Assembly: GCA_033085395.1 (NCBI GenBank)
Contig: MU853189.1
Location: forward strand, 62,001-126,000
Direction of reading: 5' to 3'
DNA length: 64,000 nucleotides
DNA from: Xanthoparmelia taractica
Lineage: Eukaryota > Ascomycota > Lecanoromycetes > Lecanorales > Parmeliaceae
Shown here: positions 54,283 to 64,000 of the stretch, piece after piece
Layout of the letters: every line of letters begins with the position of its first letter
Numbering within the stretch: position 1 is the stretch's first letter
Program-made: the position numbers and the translations under genes
The notes under the pieces: model-generated
The model's database searches: none
What the model saw: the letters and a program-made list of their open reading frames with translations, nothing else
Told to the model about the DNA's origin: nothing

Positions 54283-56066
54283 ATGACCGGATTCTATGTA
54301 CCATTCAGCAACGACTATGTTCTCAGCACCGTCATCATTCTATGTATCGGGGCCGCTGTCAGCTTTCTGTCGAAGCTCTTTCAAGCTCGCAGCAGATTCG
54401 CACGTCTATCTGAACGGAGCGTGGTGAGAGACCTCCGTCGCCCTTCGTTCCCATATATACAGGTTGACGTTGTCTAGCCGATGCTTCCGCATAGCTTCGT
54501 CTGGGGCCACCTTCTTCAACTACGTTCGCTCCAGTCTCGGCTGCCGAGTGACGGCCACGTGACCAATGTCCTCAGCCAACTAGCCGAGAAGTTTCTCAGA
54601 CTCCGACTCCGTGTACTACATTGATACATGGCCTTTCAGTCCTCCAATAATGGTCTTGAGCTCTCCAAATACAGCTTTTCAGGCAGTTCAACAACACTCC
54701 CTGCGGAAACCGCCCTTCCCGACGCAGATCTTCTATCCAGTAACCGGAGGTCCAGATTTGATTTTCATGAATGGCGAACAGTGGAAGAAGAGTCGCAGTA
54801 TTTTTAACCCTGGATTCAACCCGGCTTACCTTGTCAGCCAAGTCCCTGCCATCGTAGAAGGGATTGTCACGTTCACAAATATCCTGCGTGACCACTATGG
54901 GCAAGGACAGGTGTTCCAGCTGGATCCTGTCACGCTCAACATGACTCTGGACGTGATTTCTAGATTGACACTGCATGTTTACCAAAAATACCCCGCTATG
55001 ACTCATTTGCTGATGCATCTTTGGGGATACTCAGCTACACCACCAAGAATCACCCCATAAGTTCGCTTCTGCTCTCCAGCGTCAAATGTCCTGGCTTACC
55101 CTCGGGGGTCAATTCAATCTATTCAGAAGATCGAACCCGGTGCGGCCACTTGTACATTTATACAATGCCTACATCATAAACCGTTTCTTGGACAAGGAGC
55201 TCGATGAACATTTTGGGCCACCACCGGGAGCTGGTATGGATGCGAAAAGGGCATCAACGTCAAATAGATCCATTGTTGGTTTGGCTGCTGAAAGTTACAT
55301 GAAAAGAAAGTGCTTCCGGCAATATTGATAAAGGGATGGACAAAGCGTTTCGAGAATTCACCAAAACACAGATTCGAACATTTCTCTTTGCAGGGCCATG
55401 ACACTACCAGCAGCTCCATGTGTTACACCTTTTATTTACTCTTCAGGAACCCAGCCTGCCTGCAAAAGCTATGTGCTGAGCACGACACCGTCTTCGGTGC
55501 AGATTATACCAAAGCCTCCTCCATCCTTTCGAAGCAGCCGCAATTGATCAGCCGTTTACCATACACGACTGCTGTGATCAAGGAAGCTCTCCGCCTTTTT
55601 CCACCATCATCGTCCATGCGCGAAGGTGCACCGGACTGCTCCATTGTTGGGTCCAACGGCACAAGTTACCCTACCGACGGTTTTCTAATATGGGCGCTGC
55701 ATCGGGCGCTGCATCAGGCACTCCGTCGAAATCCAACTTACTGGGTCCGACCGGATGAGTTCGTCCCCGAGCGCTGGCTAGTGGGTCCGGAGGATCCATT
55801 GCATCCAGTCAAAGATGCATGGCGGCCTTTTGAATTCGGACCTCGCAATTGCCTGGGGCAGGAAATTGCCATGTTAGAGGTTAGGGTAGTGTTGGTCTTG
55901 ACGTGCCGCGAGTTCGATATCCAGGCCGCCTACGACGAATGGGAATCTAAAACATCCCAAGAAGGGCCCTAAGACTGTCAAAGGCGATAGGATGTATCAG
56001 GTTGAGCGGACAGGAGCCCACCCAGCTGGTGGATTTCCATGCAAGGTTCAGCTGAGAAATAGATAG
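54283..56066 (+). pseudogene. Cytochrome P450 with several frame breaks
   Basis: An N-terminal membrane anchor (MTGFYVPFSNDYVLSTVIIL) ends at a 57-nt intron (54421-54477), after which PMLPHSFVWGHLLQL continues. Family blocks are YYIDTWPFSPPIMVLSSP, GGPDLIFMNGEQWKKSRSIF, FNPGFNPAYLVSQVPAIVE, the I-helix GHDTTSSS, ExxR in KEALRLFPP, and the haem-binding loop FEFGPRNCLGQE with the axial Cys. A second intron near 54984-55041 is likely. The frame shifts by a net +1 near 54597, 55303, 55394 and 55943, so no full protein can be read. Intact relatives are ER-bound monooxygenases of secondary or lipid metabolism. MITE B lies just upstream. It is probably a decayed gene; sequence error is less likely given four breaks. 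Confidence 0.72.
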
Positions 56067-56194
56067 CCAGGATGGGAAATTGAACTGATTGGCAGAAGAG
56101 TTACGGGTGACGATCTTGATAGTATTCCTTCCCTTCAAACCCCAAAAGAATTTGCAATCTCCTAGAATCACGGCAGACTGCAGCTGTACGAGAT

Positions 56195-56270
56195 AAGGTA
56201 AGGTCAGGTAAGGTCAGGTCAGGTAAGGCAAGCTAAGCTAAGCTACGGTAAGGTCAGGTCAGGTAAAAGA
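56195..56270. repeat. AGGTMAGGTC-like tandem repeat
   Basis: Irregular repeats of GGTAAGGTC and GGTCAGGTC units with a short AAGCT run in the middle. Simple repeat in non-coding DNA. Confidence 0.8.
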
Positions 56271-56333
56271 AAAAGATGACACCATTTTGCGTTGTTGGCG
56301 GCTGTTTTGGTTGTGTATACCCCGTACTCGTAC

Positions 56334-56410
56334 GAGGTATGAGGTATGAGGTACGAGGTATGAGGTACGAGGTATGAGGTACGAGGTATGAGGTACGAGG
56401 TATGAGGTAA
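56334..56410. repeat. Heptamer minisatellite GAGGTAY, 11 copies
   Basis: Eleven head-to-tail copies of GAGGTAT/GAGGTAC, with T and C mostly alternating, so the longer period is 14 bp. The last copy ends GAGGTAA. Confidence 0.92.
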
Positions 56411-56926
56411 CTACCTTACCTGCCTACTATAACGGCGGTGGGGGTTTGAGGAAAGAAAGGAAAGGAAGAAAGCAAGCAGGCAGGCAGGCAGGAAACGAGA
56501 AGAGATGGGGATGATAGGATATCAGCAATGATGGAAATATATTAGCCGTAAAGTAGCCAGCTATTCGGTTTCTCTCCGAAGAAGAGAAGAATCGGCCTTT
56601 GGGATGGGTGATGGGGGTGATGATATATCTGATTTGACCGTTCTCATGCGCTGCACGATTAGCACATCTTCATACCTGGAATCCAAGAGTTCTGAGGGGA
56701 TACTACGAGCCAGTACCTTCCATATTATCAAAAACGACGTGTTGATATTACCGCTATGCAAGCAACGTTGCCCCAACGCCTCGCTTGCTATGATGTATCA
56801 GAGACAGCAAATCACCTGTCCATGACATGCAGATTTTCTCCATACAAAAAGTATTCCCCTTCGACTTCCAAATGCCGCATGTTCTCCTCCCCCTCACCAC
56901 ATCGATATCCGGCGTGTAGTTGCCGC
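56411..56926. other. Intergenic between P450 and next gene
   Basis: Contains a GGCA microsatellite near 56477-56491. No supported gene; probably the 3' UTR of the - strand gene. Confidence 0.4.
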
Positions 56927-58738
56927 TCAAGCAGTCCTCTTCACAACAAACACCCCCACCTCGATCCCCTCTCTAGCTGCATCCCACTCCGCATATGGCC
57001 TCTCTTTCACTCCGTCACACACCTCGCGAACCAGATCCGAGGCCGTTACATCCTCGATATTGCCAGAGGCATTCATCTTGTTCGGCAACATGAGCCCTTT
57101 GTTGAAATACGAACGGACCACCTTTGTAATCCTCTCGCTCTCCTGATGGACCCACCACTGCGTCCATTCTTTCCGCTCCAGCGGTACTATCTGTGGGTTC
57201 GAGTGAACTATCTTGTACTTGGGCTTGGGGCGATGCGGGGCGGTAACGCCGCGCTCGAGCTGGCGAAGGAGGTAGGAGATTTTCCGGAGCATCTTCTCGT
57301 AGGGGAGCATCTGGTGCACAGCCGCAGCTTTGCCCACGCCATACGCGAAATCGGCAGAGAGTTTGTAGAGACCAACCATGTTGCGCAATAAAGGATCGAG
57401 GAGGGGACCAAGGTGCTGGGAAGCGAATGTGGTGGCTCCTTGGAATGTTGGGTAGATGAAGACGAGCATGCCTCCTCTTGGCGAGAGTTCGACGAGTCGA
57501 TCGACGAGGACTGATGGGGCATCCATGGCGAAGAGGTGGAGGTACTCCTCGGTGGACGAAGGTGGGATGAAGCGTTCAAGTAGGGAGACGCTGATGCTCG
57601 AAGGTGCCACAACGGGGTGCGGGGAAGAGGGGACGGAGGTGTTGAGTGCGTGGTGGTGATCCATTGCAACCACTGCTTTTGGGAAGACATTCATGCTGAA
57701 GTAATCGGCTCCGGAGGCTCCGATGTTGGGCGTTGTCACGGGGCTGTTGGGGATATGGTTCATGTTGAACTTCACGGGCACCGCGTAGGTTATGTCAATG
57801 TAGAGTCCGCCAGGGTCCGCGCTATCGTGTATGGCGGCTTCAATGACCTGGAATGTGGTCGTAACGGGTCCAACCGTTTCTGTAGTCTGTACCGGCACCT
57901 TCATGTCGCCAATGAAAGTCGGGGCCCTGTTCTCATCTTTCGGTTTCACCACGATGTTCGTGAGAGGGCAAGGTTGGGTATGGCAGAGGGTGTAGACGAC
58001 ATAGTTTGTAGCAGCGAGGTCAATGTTGACAACTGGGGTGGTCAGCTAAAAGTATTCGATCCTTAGCAATGATTCGTGAAGCTCACCAAGTGCGTCGGTA
58101 GCCTCCTTGAGCCAATCGAATTGACCCCACAGGGCATCGCTGCCCTCACTGTCAGAGCTCGAAGGGTCCGTGCCATGCTCAGCGTTCCCAGCTTGGCCCT
58201 CGGAGATTGCAAAAGATGGGTGGTTCGAGGCATCAGTGGTGGAGGCCTCAGAGGCAGTAGCTACATGGCCGAGCATGGAGGTAAAGTCTGGGCGATCGGG
58301 TGATGGCGTCTTAGGCATGTTGATCGCTGGGTAGGAGGATCTTCTAGAAGCTAATGGGAAGGAAGTAGGTGGTGGGGATGTCATCAAATCACGGATGATG
58401 GTTTCGTCAGGTGGAGTGAGAAGAGCGTCTGGTACGCGTGAAGAGATGCCGAGAGATCTAAAGGATGGTAGTTGGAGGCGCTGTCGAGATTTCACCAGGG
58501 GTGGTAGCGAATGCATGTTCGTGGCCCGAACTGCAGCGGCGGCGAGGTCATTTGGGACAGGGGCAGCGAAGTCATGGATGTGAAGTCTCTTCTCCCCGGA
58601 TGCTTTACAGCTTGGAATCTCTGAATCGGAATAGCCTCGAGAGTTCAAACCCGCCTTTGCAGGCATTCCTTCAATTGAACTGGCCACATGTTGGTGAGGT
58701 ATGAGCGGCTGTGACCGAGCCCAATCCTTTGTGGTCAT
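56927..58738 (-). CDS. Unrecognised two-exon fungal protein
   Basis: Exons 58738-58087 and 58032-56927 (intron 54 nt: GTGAGC, GCTGACC, CCCCAG) sum to 1758 nt, or 585 residues. The N-terminal 200 residues are Ser/Pro-rich and disordered, ending in an acidic DSEGSDALWGQFDWLKEATD. The second half is ordered. It contains VVNIDLAATNYVVYTLCH, IDITYAVPVKFNMNH, VFPKAVVAMDHHHALN, LSPRGGMLVFIYPTFQGA, ADFAYGVGKAAAVHQM, and a C-terminal VGVFVVKRTA strand. The alternating strand/helix pattern and the GGMLVFIYPT strand after a helix are reminiscent of a Rossmann-type methyltransferase fold, but no classic motif I is evident, so this is speculation. No signal peptide or membrane helix is visible. I do not recognise the family. 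Confidence 0.65.
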
Positions 58739-61602
58739 TGCATGCGTTGCATAATACCCTCAAGGGCTCATAGAGTGTATCTGGCGAGCTTGGTTCTCAC
58801 AGACGAGTAGACACCGCATTTACACTGTCATCACGGGGGGAGGAAAGTGCTCGGTGGGTTGTCGGGGCGAAAAGGAGCAATGTAAATGGAGTCTGAGCAG
58901 AAGGAGTGAGATGGTAAAAGAAGGGCAGAATGATCGAGAGAGTTTGGAGATGATAGTGAGGAATAGGTAGAATGATGTTATGTGTATGGAGGATTTGGAT
59001 ATTTAGGCAGAGAAAAAAAGAGAGATGAAATGAGGCAGATGGGAATTTTGTTTTGATGGTGGTGGTGGTGGTTGTTGTGGTGGTGGAGGTGGTGATGTTG
59101 TTTTTGGGGGGGAGAGTCTAGACCGGTCTTCTTGAACACGAGGGCGGTAGAATAGTAAGGGACGCTCACAGGCTGACTTTGGGTGAGTAACAAAGCAGCA
59201 GCAAAGAGTAAAAAGAGGAAAGGGCAACCGCCCCATAATCTTCTTTTTTTTTTTCTGAACTTCATCTTTTTAGCGGCACAAAGTGCACGTTTCAGACCCT
59301 AAAAAAAATATCATCCCACTTTAACCAACGGTTTTTTCCCGCCCGGGGGCTACCCAAATAATAGAAACCCCCTCCCTCCCCCAAAACTCCCTGTCAGGCT
59401 TCAGGCTGGTCACCCCCTCTCTCACACCCTGTCACTTTTCAGGCATATGACTTGCAGCTGTCTCCGCTCCGTTGCATTTGCTCTCCTTTTCGGAAGTACC
59501 TTTCTCTTTTTGCAGCCGTGGTGGCCGTCAGCAATGAAAGCTTTATAAGGCCCCACCCGTTCCAAAAAAGAATAAAGCGAAAAAGTCTATGTGCGGTAAT
59601 CAGCCACGGCGAAAAGTCTGAACGGAAGGCAGCGGAGCCCCTTCCTTCCTCCAAACCTCCAAGATGCTTGTTGCCGGTGGTATGGACTACGAAGTATAAA
59701 GGAATTTGCCAGAATATATCATCAGCAATCACCGCAGTGGCCTTCATCGGCAACCGACTCAGTACGCTTGGATCTACAGGGGTGAAGCTGGAAGAAACAG
59801 GTTTGTTGCTGATTGCTGCATAATTTGATTGGAGGAGAGTCAAGGATCAAGAACCTTGCCAATTATTGCATTGCCTTCCATCTGGTGAATCCCTCGGGCT
59901 TAAAACTAAGGCCCGGCAGCATCCGAATAACACCACCAAAGGCTCCGAGTGTCTTTACCATGTATTTCATTGAATCTGACAATGCATTTCATTGGACACG
60001 CACTGTTGACCACTGCAGCCCCGCAAAACATGCTGAAACGGGTATGTAACGGGCATACATAAGTTTGCGCTTGCGCAATCCCAAAAACCTCCCCTGCCCC
60101 TGCAGTCCTATTTTCAGTGCCGATACCGGCACCGGACGTGCGCTCGATAGCCGTCAAAGCATTGCATAGCCCGGACTTCGAGACGCTCCAAGAAACAGTC
60201 AGGTGTTGACTTACTTCTCTCTCGACAGAGAACTTGAGTGGGACATGTGAGACTGCGGAAGTGCTCTTTTGATTCGCTGGTTGTAAAATACGTTTAGGGT
60301 ATTTTTTGGAACAACCACATGCCTTGGCCTTTTGACGAAGAAATTCAATCATGCGGGCCCTCATGATGACCGCTGTGGACACGGTGTGTCTGATTCAACT
60401 ATTCAATGAGCTTGGTGCTGGGAACGGCCACGGGCCGGTTTGAAATTCTTCGGCAGCAAGACTTACTCCACGACCTGCCCTTGTCTCCTTATTTTCTGCC
60501 TGGAGAGATGAGACGCGCAGTCATTCTGAGCAAAAACACTGGCGGCGCTATGTACCAAGGTTCATGCCTGAATATTCCGAGCTTGAAAGATGGGGAGAAA
60601 ACTCGAAGTATTGTCCCCCAAGGATACCTCGCGTTCCTTGTGACTACTTGCGTTGAGACGTTAACGTGCACATATATATTCTCTGATGAGAAAAGGGCGC
60701 GGAAGTATGCAGCAAACAACCCGTGCTCTCCAACGACTGGATTAAAAAAGTATGGGAGGAAGTGATTTGTGCTGTTTCAAACTCCGCAACACCCGAACCA
60801 TAACGCAGAGAACGAGACATGCAAGAGGGTAGTGACTTTACGAATATGGACCATGACAGCCATCAATAAAACCCCGGTCGAAGATGAGCGGAAAGGATAT
60901 TGCTTACCCATATGAGCCGCTGTTCGCTCCATTATCTTATAGAAGCACATCTGGACGATCAAATGTACAGCAGAAGCAATCACCATTGATAATTTTTAAA
61001 AGTGAATGGCCGCCTCTTTCGTTCTAGTAGACTGAGAATATATGTACGTGGATGAAGTATCACGTAGGCAGGCCTTCCATGCCTTCCATGCAAAGCTCTC
61101 CCCCCTCTCCTTTTCAACACACACACGCCAGCCACCCCGCTTCGACCTCCCCTCTTGGAAGAAGGCCTTGTGCCCTAAAGGCAGTCTCTGTGTTGAAGAC
61201 CGTGACGTAGATATATCTAGAAGTAAATGTCAGATAGATAAAAAGTGCGCTCAACTCACTTGCATACACGCAAAATGAGAGGGCAAGGCGCCTTCCGACT
61301 ATTCAAGCATACCAAATTCTATAGATATATACTTCTAATCAACCTAGAGTCTTTTGAGGATGTACAGGGACAAACAAGCGGCTCATACCATCAAACGCCG
61401 AGAAACGGGTCCCGCTTCATGTCCATTGTTGTGAATCTCAAACTCAAGCTAGTGTCCCAATCAGGCTAGCCCACACAGCTGTTTTCCCTTCCTTCCATGG
61501 CAACACTCACCTCACACAACCTCACCGTCCTAAAATCGCGGCGTTTATCAACCTCCGTCTCACGGACTTTCCGCGACCAACCAGATCAAAGGAGAATTCA
61601 AG
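58739..61602. other. Long non-coding interval
   Basis: About 2.9 kb without a supported gene. A GGT-rich microsatellite lies at 59056-59100 and a poly-T tract near 59244-59254. Short frames of 70-160 codons have no motif and biased composition. A C/T-rich leader-like tract lies at 61098-61160, upstream of the next gene. Confidence 0.5.
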
Positions 61603-64000
61603 ATGCATCCTCCGTCGGAGGAGCCTCCCAAGACTCCGCCAGGCAGATGCCTGGAACCGAAAACACCGCCATCACCTTTCCAAAAGACGCCGCCGGCGAG
61701 GATTTCTTTCGACATCAATAAGCGGGATCCGCAAGGTCCGTTCTACTGGGAGAACCGTAGCAAGACTCCGGACTTTGAGGTGCCTCCTTTGAAAGGAGGT
61801 GATTTCAAAGAACGTCCGACTGTAGAGGAGTGGGCGGACAAGGTGGGATTGAAGTGAGCTCACGTGTAATCAGAAGCTAAGAGCGGTCATTAACGCACCA
61901 TGCAGATTGCCATCGGGAGAGTCCGTATTAGCTGGGCGACCTGATCCATCCGAGCTAAAGCCCGGAGCTAAGCTTCCACCTTCCATCAAGGAAATTGATC
62001 ATCTTCTGAAGAAGGGCGACGAGGATTTAATGTAGCTTTCCCGCCTTGCCAACTCCACCACTCCGCTGACGTATGACATAGGTCCTTATCTGGAAGGTCC
62101 CTCACCTCAGAGCAGAAATCGAAGACTCCTGCCGAAGGGCTGGAAGAAAAGGCTGACCGAAAAGAGTTGAAGTAAGCCCACAGTGACCCCCGAACTTCAC
62201 CGTTCACTGACATACCCCGCAGGTCTTCATCTCAAAACCCGCCACAAAAGAGCACAGGACTTGGACTTATGCTTCCACCTCCATTCAAAGCGCCCGGAGG
62301 CCAGCAGAAGAAGCAAACTCCGAAGTAAACCCACAACAAGCATGACTCTCACCACCAACTGACATATCACCCAGACATTCATCTGACAAGTCTAATAATC
62401 CAAAGGAAGAGGTAGGAGCCATGCCACGTCTGCTGAAAGGTGCAGCTCTTCTCCAGGAGATGGCGGACACGGCAAATCCACAGCAAGCCGAGGAAGACCG
62501 TGCCAAGTTACTGATGGACCGTCTACCCCACGTTCAAGCGGCTTCTCGTCGTCTGCAGTGTCAACTCGAGATACACGGTGATGAGACTTGGCCCCTGCCA
62601 CCACTACCGGACGATCGTAATCCATTCATACTCGAGACGAATGCGATGAAGATTCACGCTGCGCTGGAAAATTGCGCAGATTTTGCCGTGATGAGAGACC
62701 GCGAGTCAGATAAACTTGAATTTCTTGATGTCGTTGTGAGGTTCCGTGAAAAACGCGTGGTGATGCCAGCCGATCAGGTCCCGAAGATCAGACTTACTTC
62801 TTTCGAAGATGAAAAGAAAGCTAGCGAGGCCGAAGCGTCTAGTGCAATTGCACGTATGATGGATGAAGGTCTCCAGGAGCAGTTGAAAGAACTGGAGGAT
62901 GAAGGCATGAGTGGTAAGGTTGGTGAGACTTTCACACATGACACTGCTAACCAAACTTCAGAAGTTCCTTCCACTGAAAAATCCCTGTTCCATAGCGCTG
63001 GCTCTTCCCCGGCGAACACCGCCGCTCAGACCAGTGAAGGAAGCATCATGGCAGCAAGTGGAGATGAGTCGTTGCCCGAGACCTCCGAAGGAAGCAGCTC
63101 GGTAGACACCGCGGAGCGAGAGCGGCGCGAGGAGTGGGAAGAACTTACGAGAGACCCTCATTTCATCGGCATCGGACCCTATGGAGTGCCCGAATACGAT
63201 GGACCAGGAACGCCGGACTCAGCCGATCGCTCGAACGTCACTGGTGGTACCCCGGAGTGGGTTTATAGAGAGAATGCCACCCCCAATCCGCACTACGACC
63301 GTGAAGGAAACTCGATACCCTATAACACGTCGACGGCCAGCAATGGCGACCAAGAGACGGGCACATCAACATACGAGACTGGTAGCTCCAACGCTGCTTC
63401 CCAACACATCCCAGCTGCTCTTGCTCCGCCCAGCCGAGAGCTTAGGGCCCTCTCCGTCCATGACAGTGAAGTAGGAGGGACGCAATCAATGATGAATGAC
63501 GGCATGGCGGCTCCCAACGCTAAAGACAAGGGCAAAGGCAGAGAGACAAGCCCTGGCGTTGGAGAGACGATGTCGGACGGTCCAGAGGCGAATAGTAAGG
63601 GTAAAGGCAAAGCAGCAAGCTCAACCCTTGGAAACAATTTTTTGTACGCTTCTCAGGATCAACCAAAGGAGCAGGCGGTTCCCAAACACCTCGGCAACGC
63701 TTATGCTGGCAAAGAGCGTCAAGGCAAGACGGGCCGGGAAATGCTCGACGTTGCAGCGAGCCTTCGTAACCATTCGCTCACATTTGTTCAGTCAAAGGTT
63801 AAGGAGCGTAACCCCCCAGTACCTCGGCCAGAAAACATGCCCAACACCTTGACTGAAGCGATCTGCAGCTACATTCCCTTGGAAGCGAAGTCAATCCTTA
63901 CACTGACTCTGGAGCGCGTCGATTCTCCGGTGCCATCTCCAACAGATCAGCGATGTATTCTTCTTAAACACTTTGAGGTTGGCCTTGATGGAGTCGAAGG
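61603..64000 (+). CDS. Unrecognised six-exon gene, partial at right edge
   Basis: Exons 61603-61853, 61906-62031, 62082-62171, 62223-62324, 62375-62913 and 62962 to beyond 64000 join in frame. All five introns are 48-52 nt with GT..AG, and phases are consistent at every join. The N-terminal 190 residues are Pro/Lys/Ser-rich (KTPPSPFQKTPP, KLPPSIKEIDHLLKKGDEDL, GLGLMLPPPFKAPGG). A more ordered stretch follows (about 210-370), with RLLKGAALLQEMADTANPQQ, RLPHVQAASRRLQCQLEIHG and IHAALENCADFAVMRDRESD, then a coiled coil ending in QEQLKELEDEG. The remainder is Ser/Thr/Gly-rich with KGKGRETS and KGKGKAAS repeats. The final residues, LTEAICSYIPLEAKSILTLTL, become ordered again. No known domain is recognised. 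Confidence 0.65.

Noticed and set aside
1..64000. tRNA or rRNA genes
   Set aside because: No stretch with convincing A-box/B-box sequence and cloverleaf or with conserved rRNA blocks was noticed by eye. A tRNA covariance search would settle this.

Overview
The window is nuclear DNA of a filamentous ascomycete (Pezizomycotina). The evidence is compact genes with many short introns (about 46-80 nt, GT..AG, internal CTGAC/CTAAC branch sites) and fungus-typical products: a group X hybrid histidine kinase, a PDR-type ABC transporter, UDP-galactopyranose mutase and a CorA-like membrane protein. Order or genus cannot be read from the sequence. No rRNA, tRNA, CRISPR array or virus-like gene was found.

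Layout. 1-3.9 kb: no convincing gene, G-rich strand bias, a few intron-like signals. 3.9-7.5 kb: three housekeeping genes in tight array, PRKRIP1-like (DUF1168, -), COG8 (+) and an EAF-type elongation factor (-). 8.3-11.9 kb: an esterase/CorA-like fusion protein. 12.5-13.8 kb: two abutting non-autonomous hAT elements. 14.1-21.5 kb: group X histidine kinase (-). 22-24.2 kb: a WW-domain protein and an unrecognised protein. 25.7-28.9 kb: a sugar-phosphate/nucleotide-sugar type transporter (-) divergent from an aldo/keto reductase (+). 29.4-30.4 kb: a small secreted Cys-rich protein. 30.6-31.1 kb: another hAT MITE. 31.9-35.2 kb: a DJ-1/PfpI gene and an MFS transporter, both with reading-frame lesions. 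35.8-39.3 kb: a methyltransferase (-) divergent from UDP-galactopyranose mutase (+). 39.9-42 kb: a long disordered protein (-). 42.9-45.6 kb: PDK1/Pkh kinase (+). 46.3-47.5 kb: a metallo-beta-lactamase-fold gene with one frame break. 48-52.8 kb: PDR ABC transporter (+). 53.6-54.2 kb: a third hAT MITE, directly upstream of a frame-broken cytochrome P450 (54.3-56.1 kb). 56.9-58.7 kb: an unrecognised two-exon gene (-). 58.7-61.6 kb: non-coding. 61.6 kb to the end: a six-exon unrecognised gene running off the window.

Exon structures were worked out by hand. Where the summed exons are given as divisible by three, that is a direct check. The housekeeping genes (COG8, EAF, histidine kinase, UGM, PDK1, ABC) are open over long distances. 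Four accessory genes (DJ-1, MFS, metallo-hydrolase, P450) carry stops or frameshifts, so local gene decay is more likely than general sequence error, although read support would be needed. The most interesting items are a 6-nt micro-exon in the transporter, the esterase-CorA fusion, and a family of hAT MITEs with clean 8-bp target duplications, subterminal palindromes and a retained piece of transposase.
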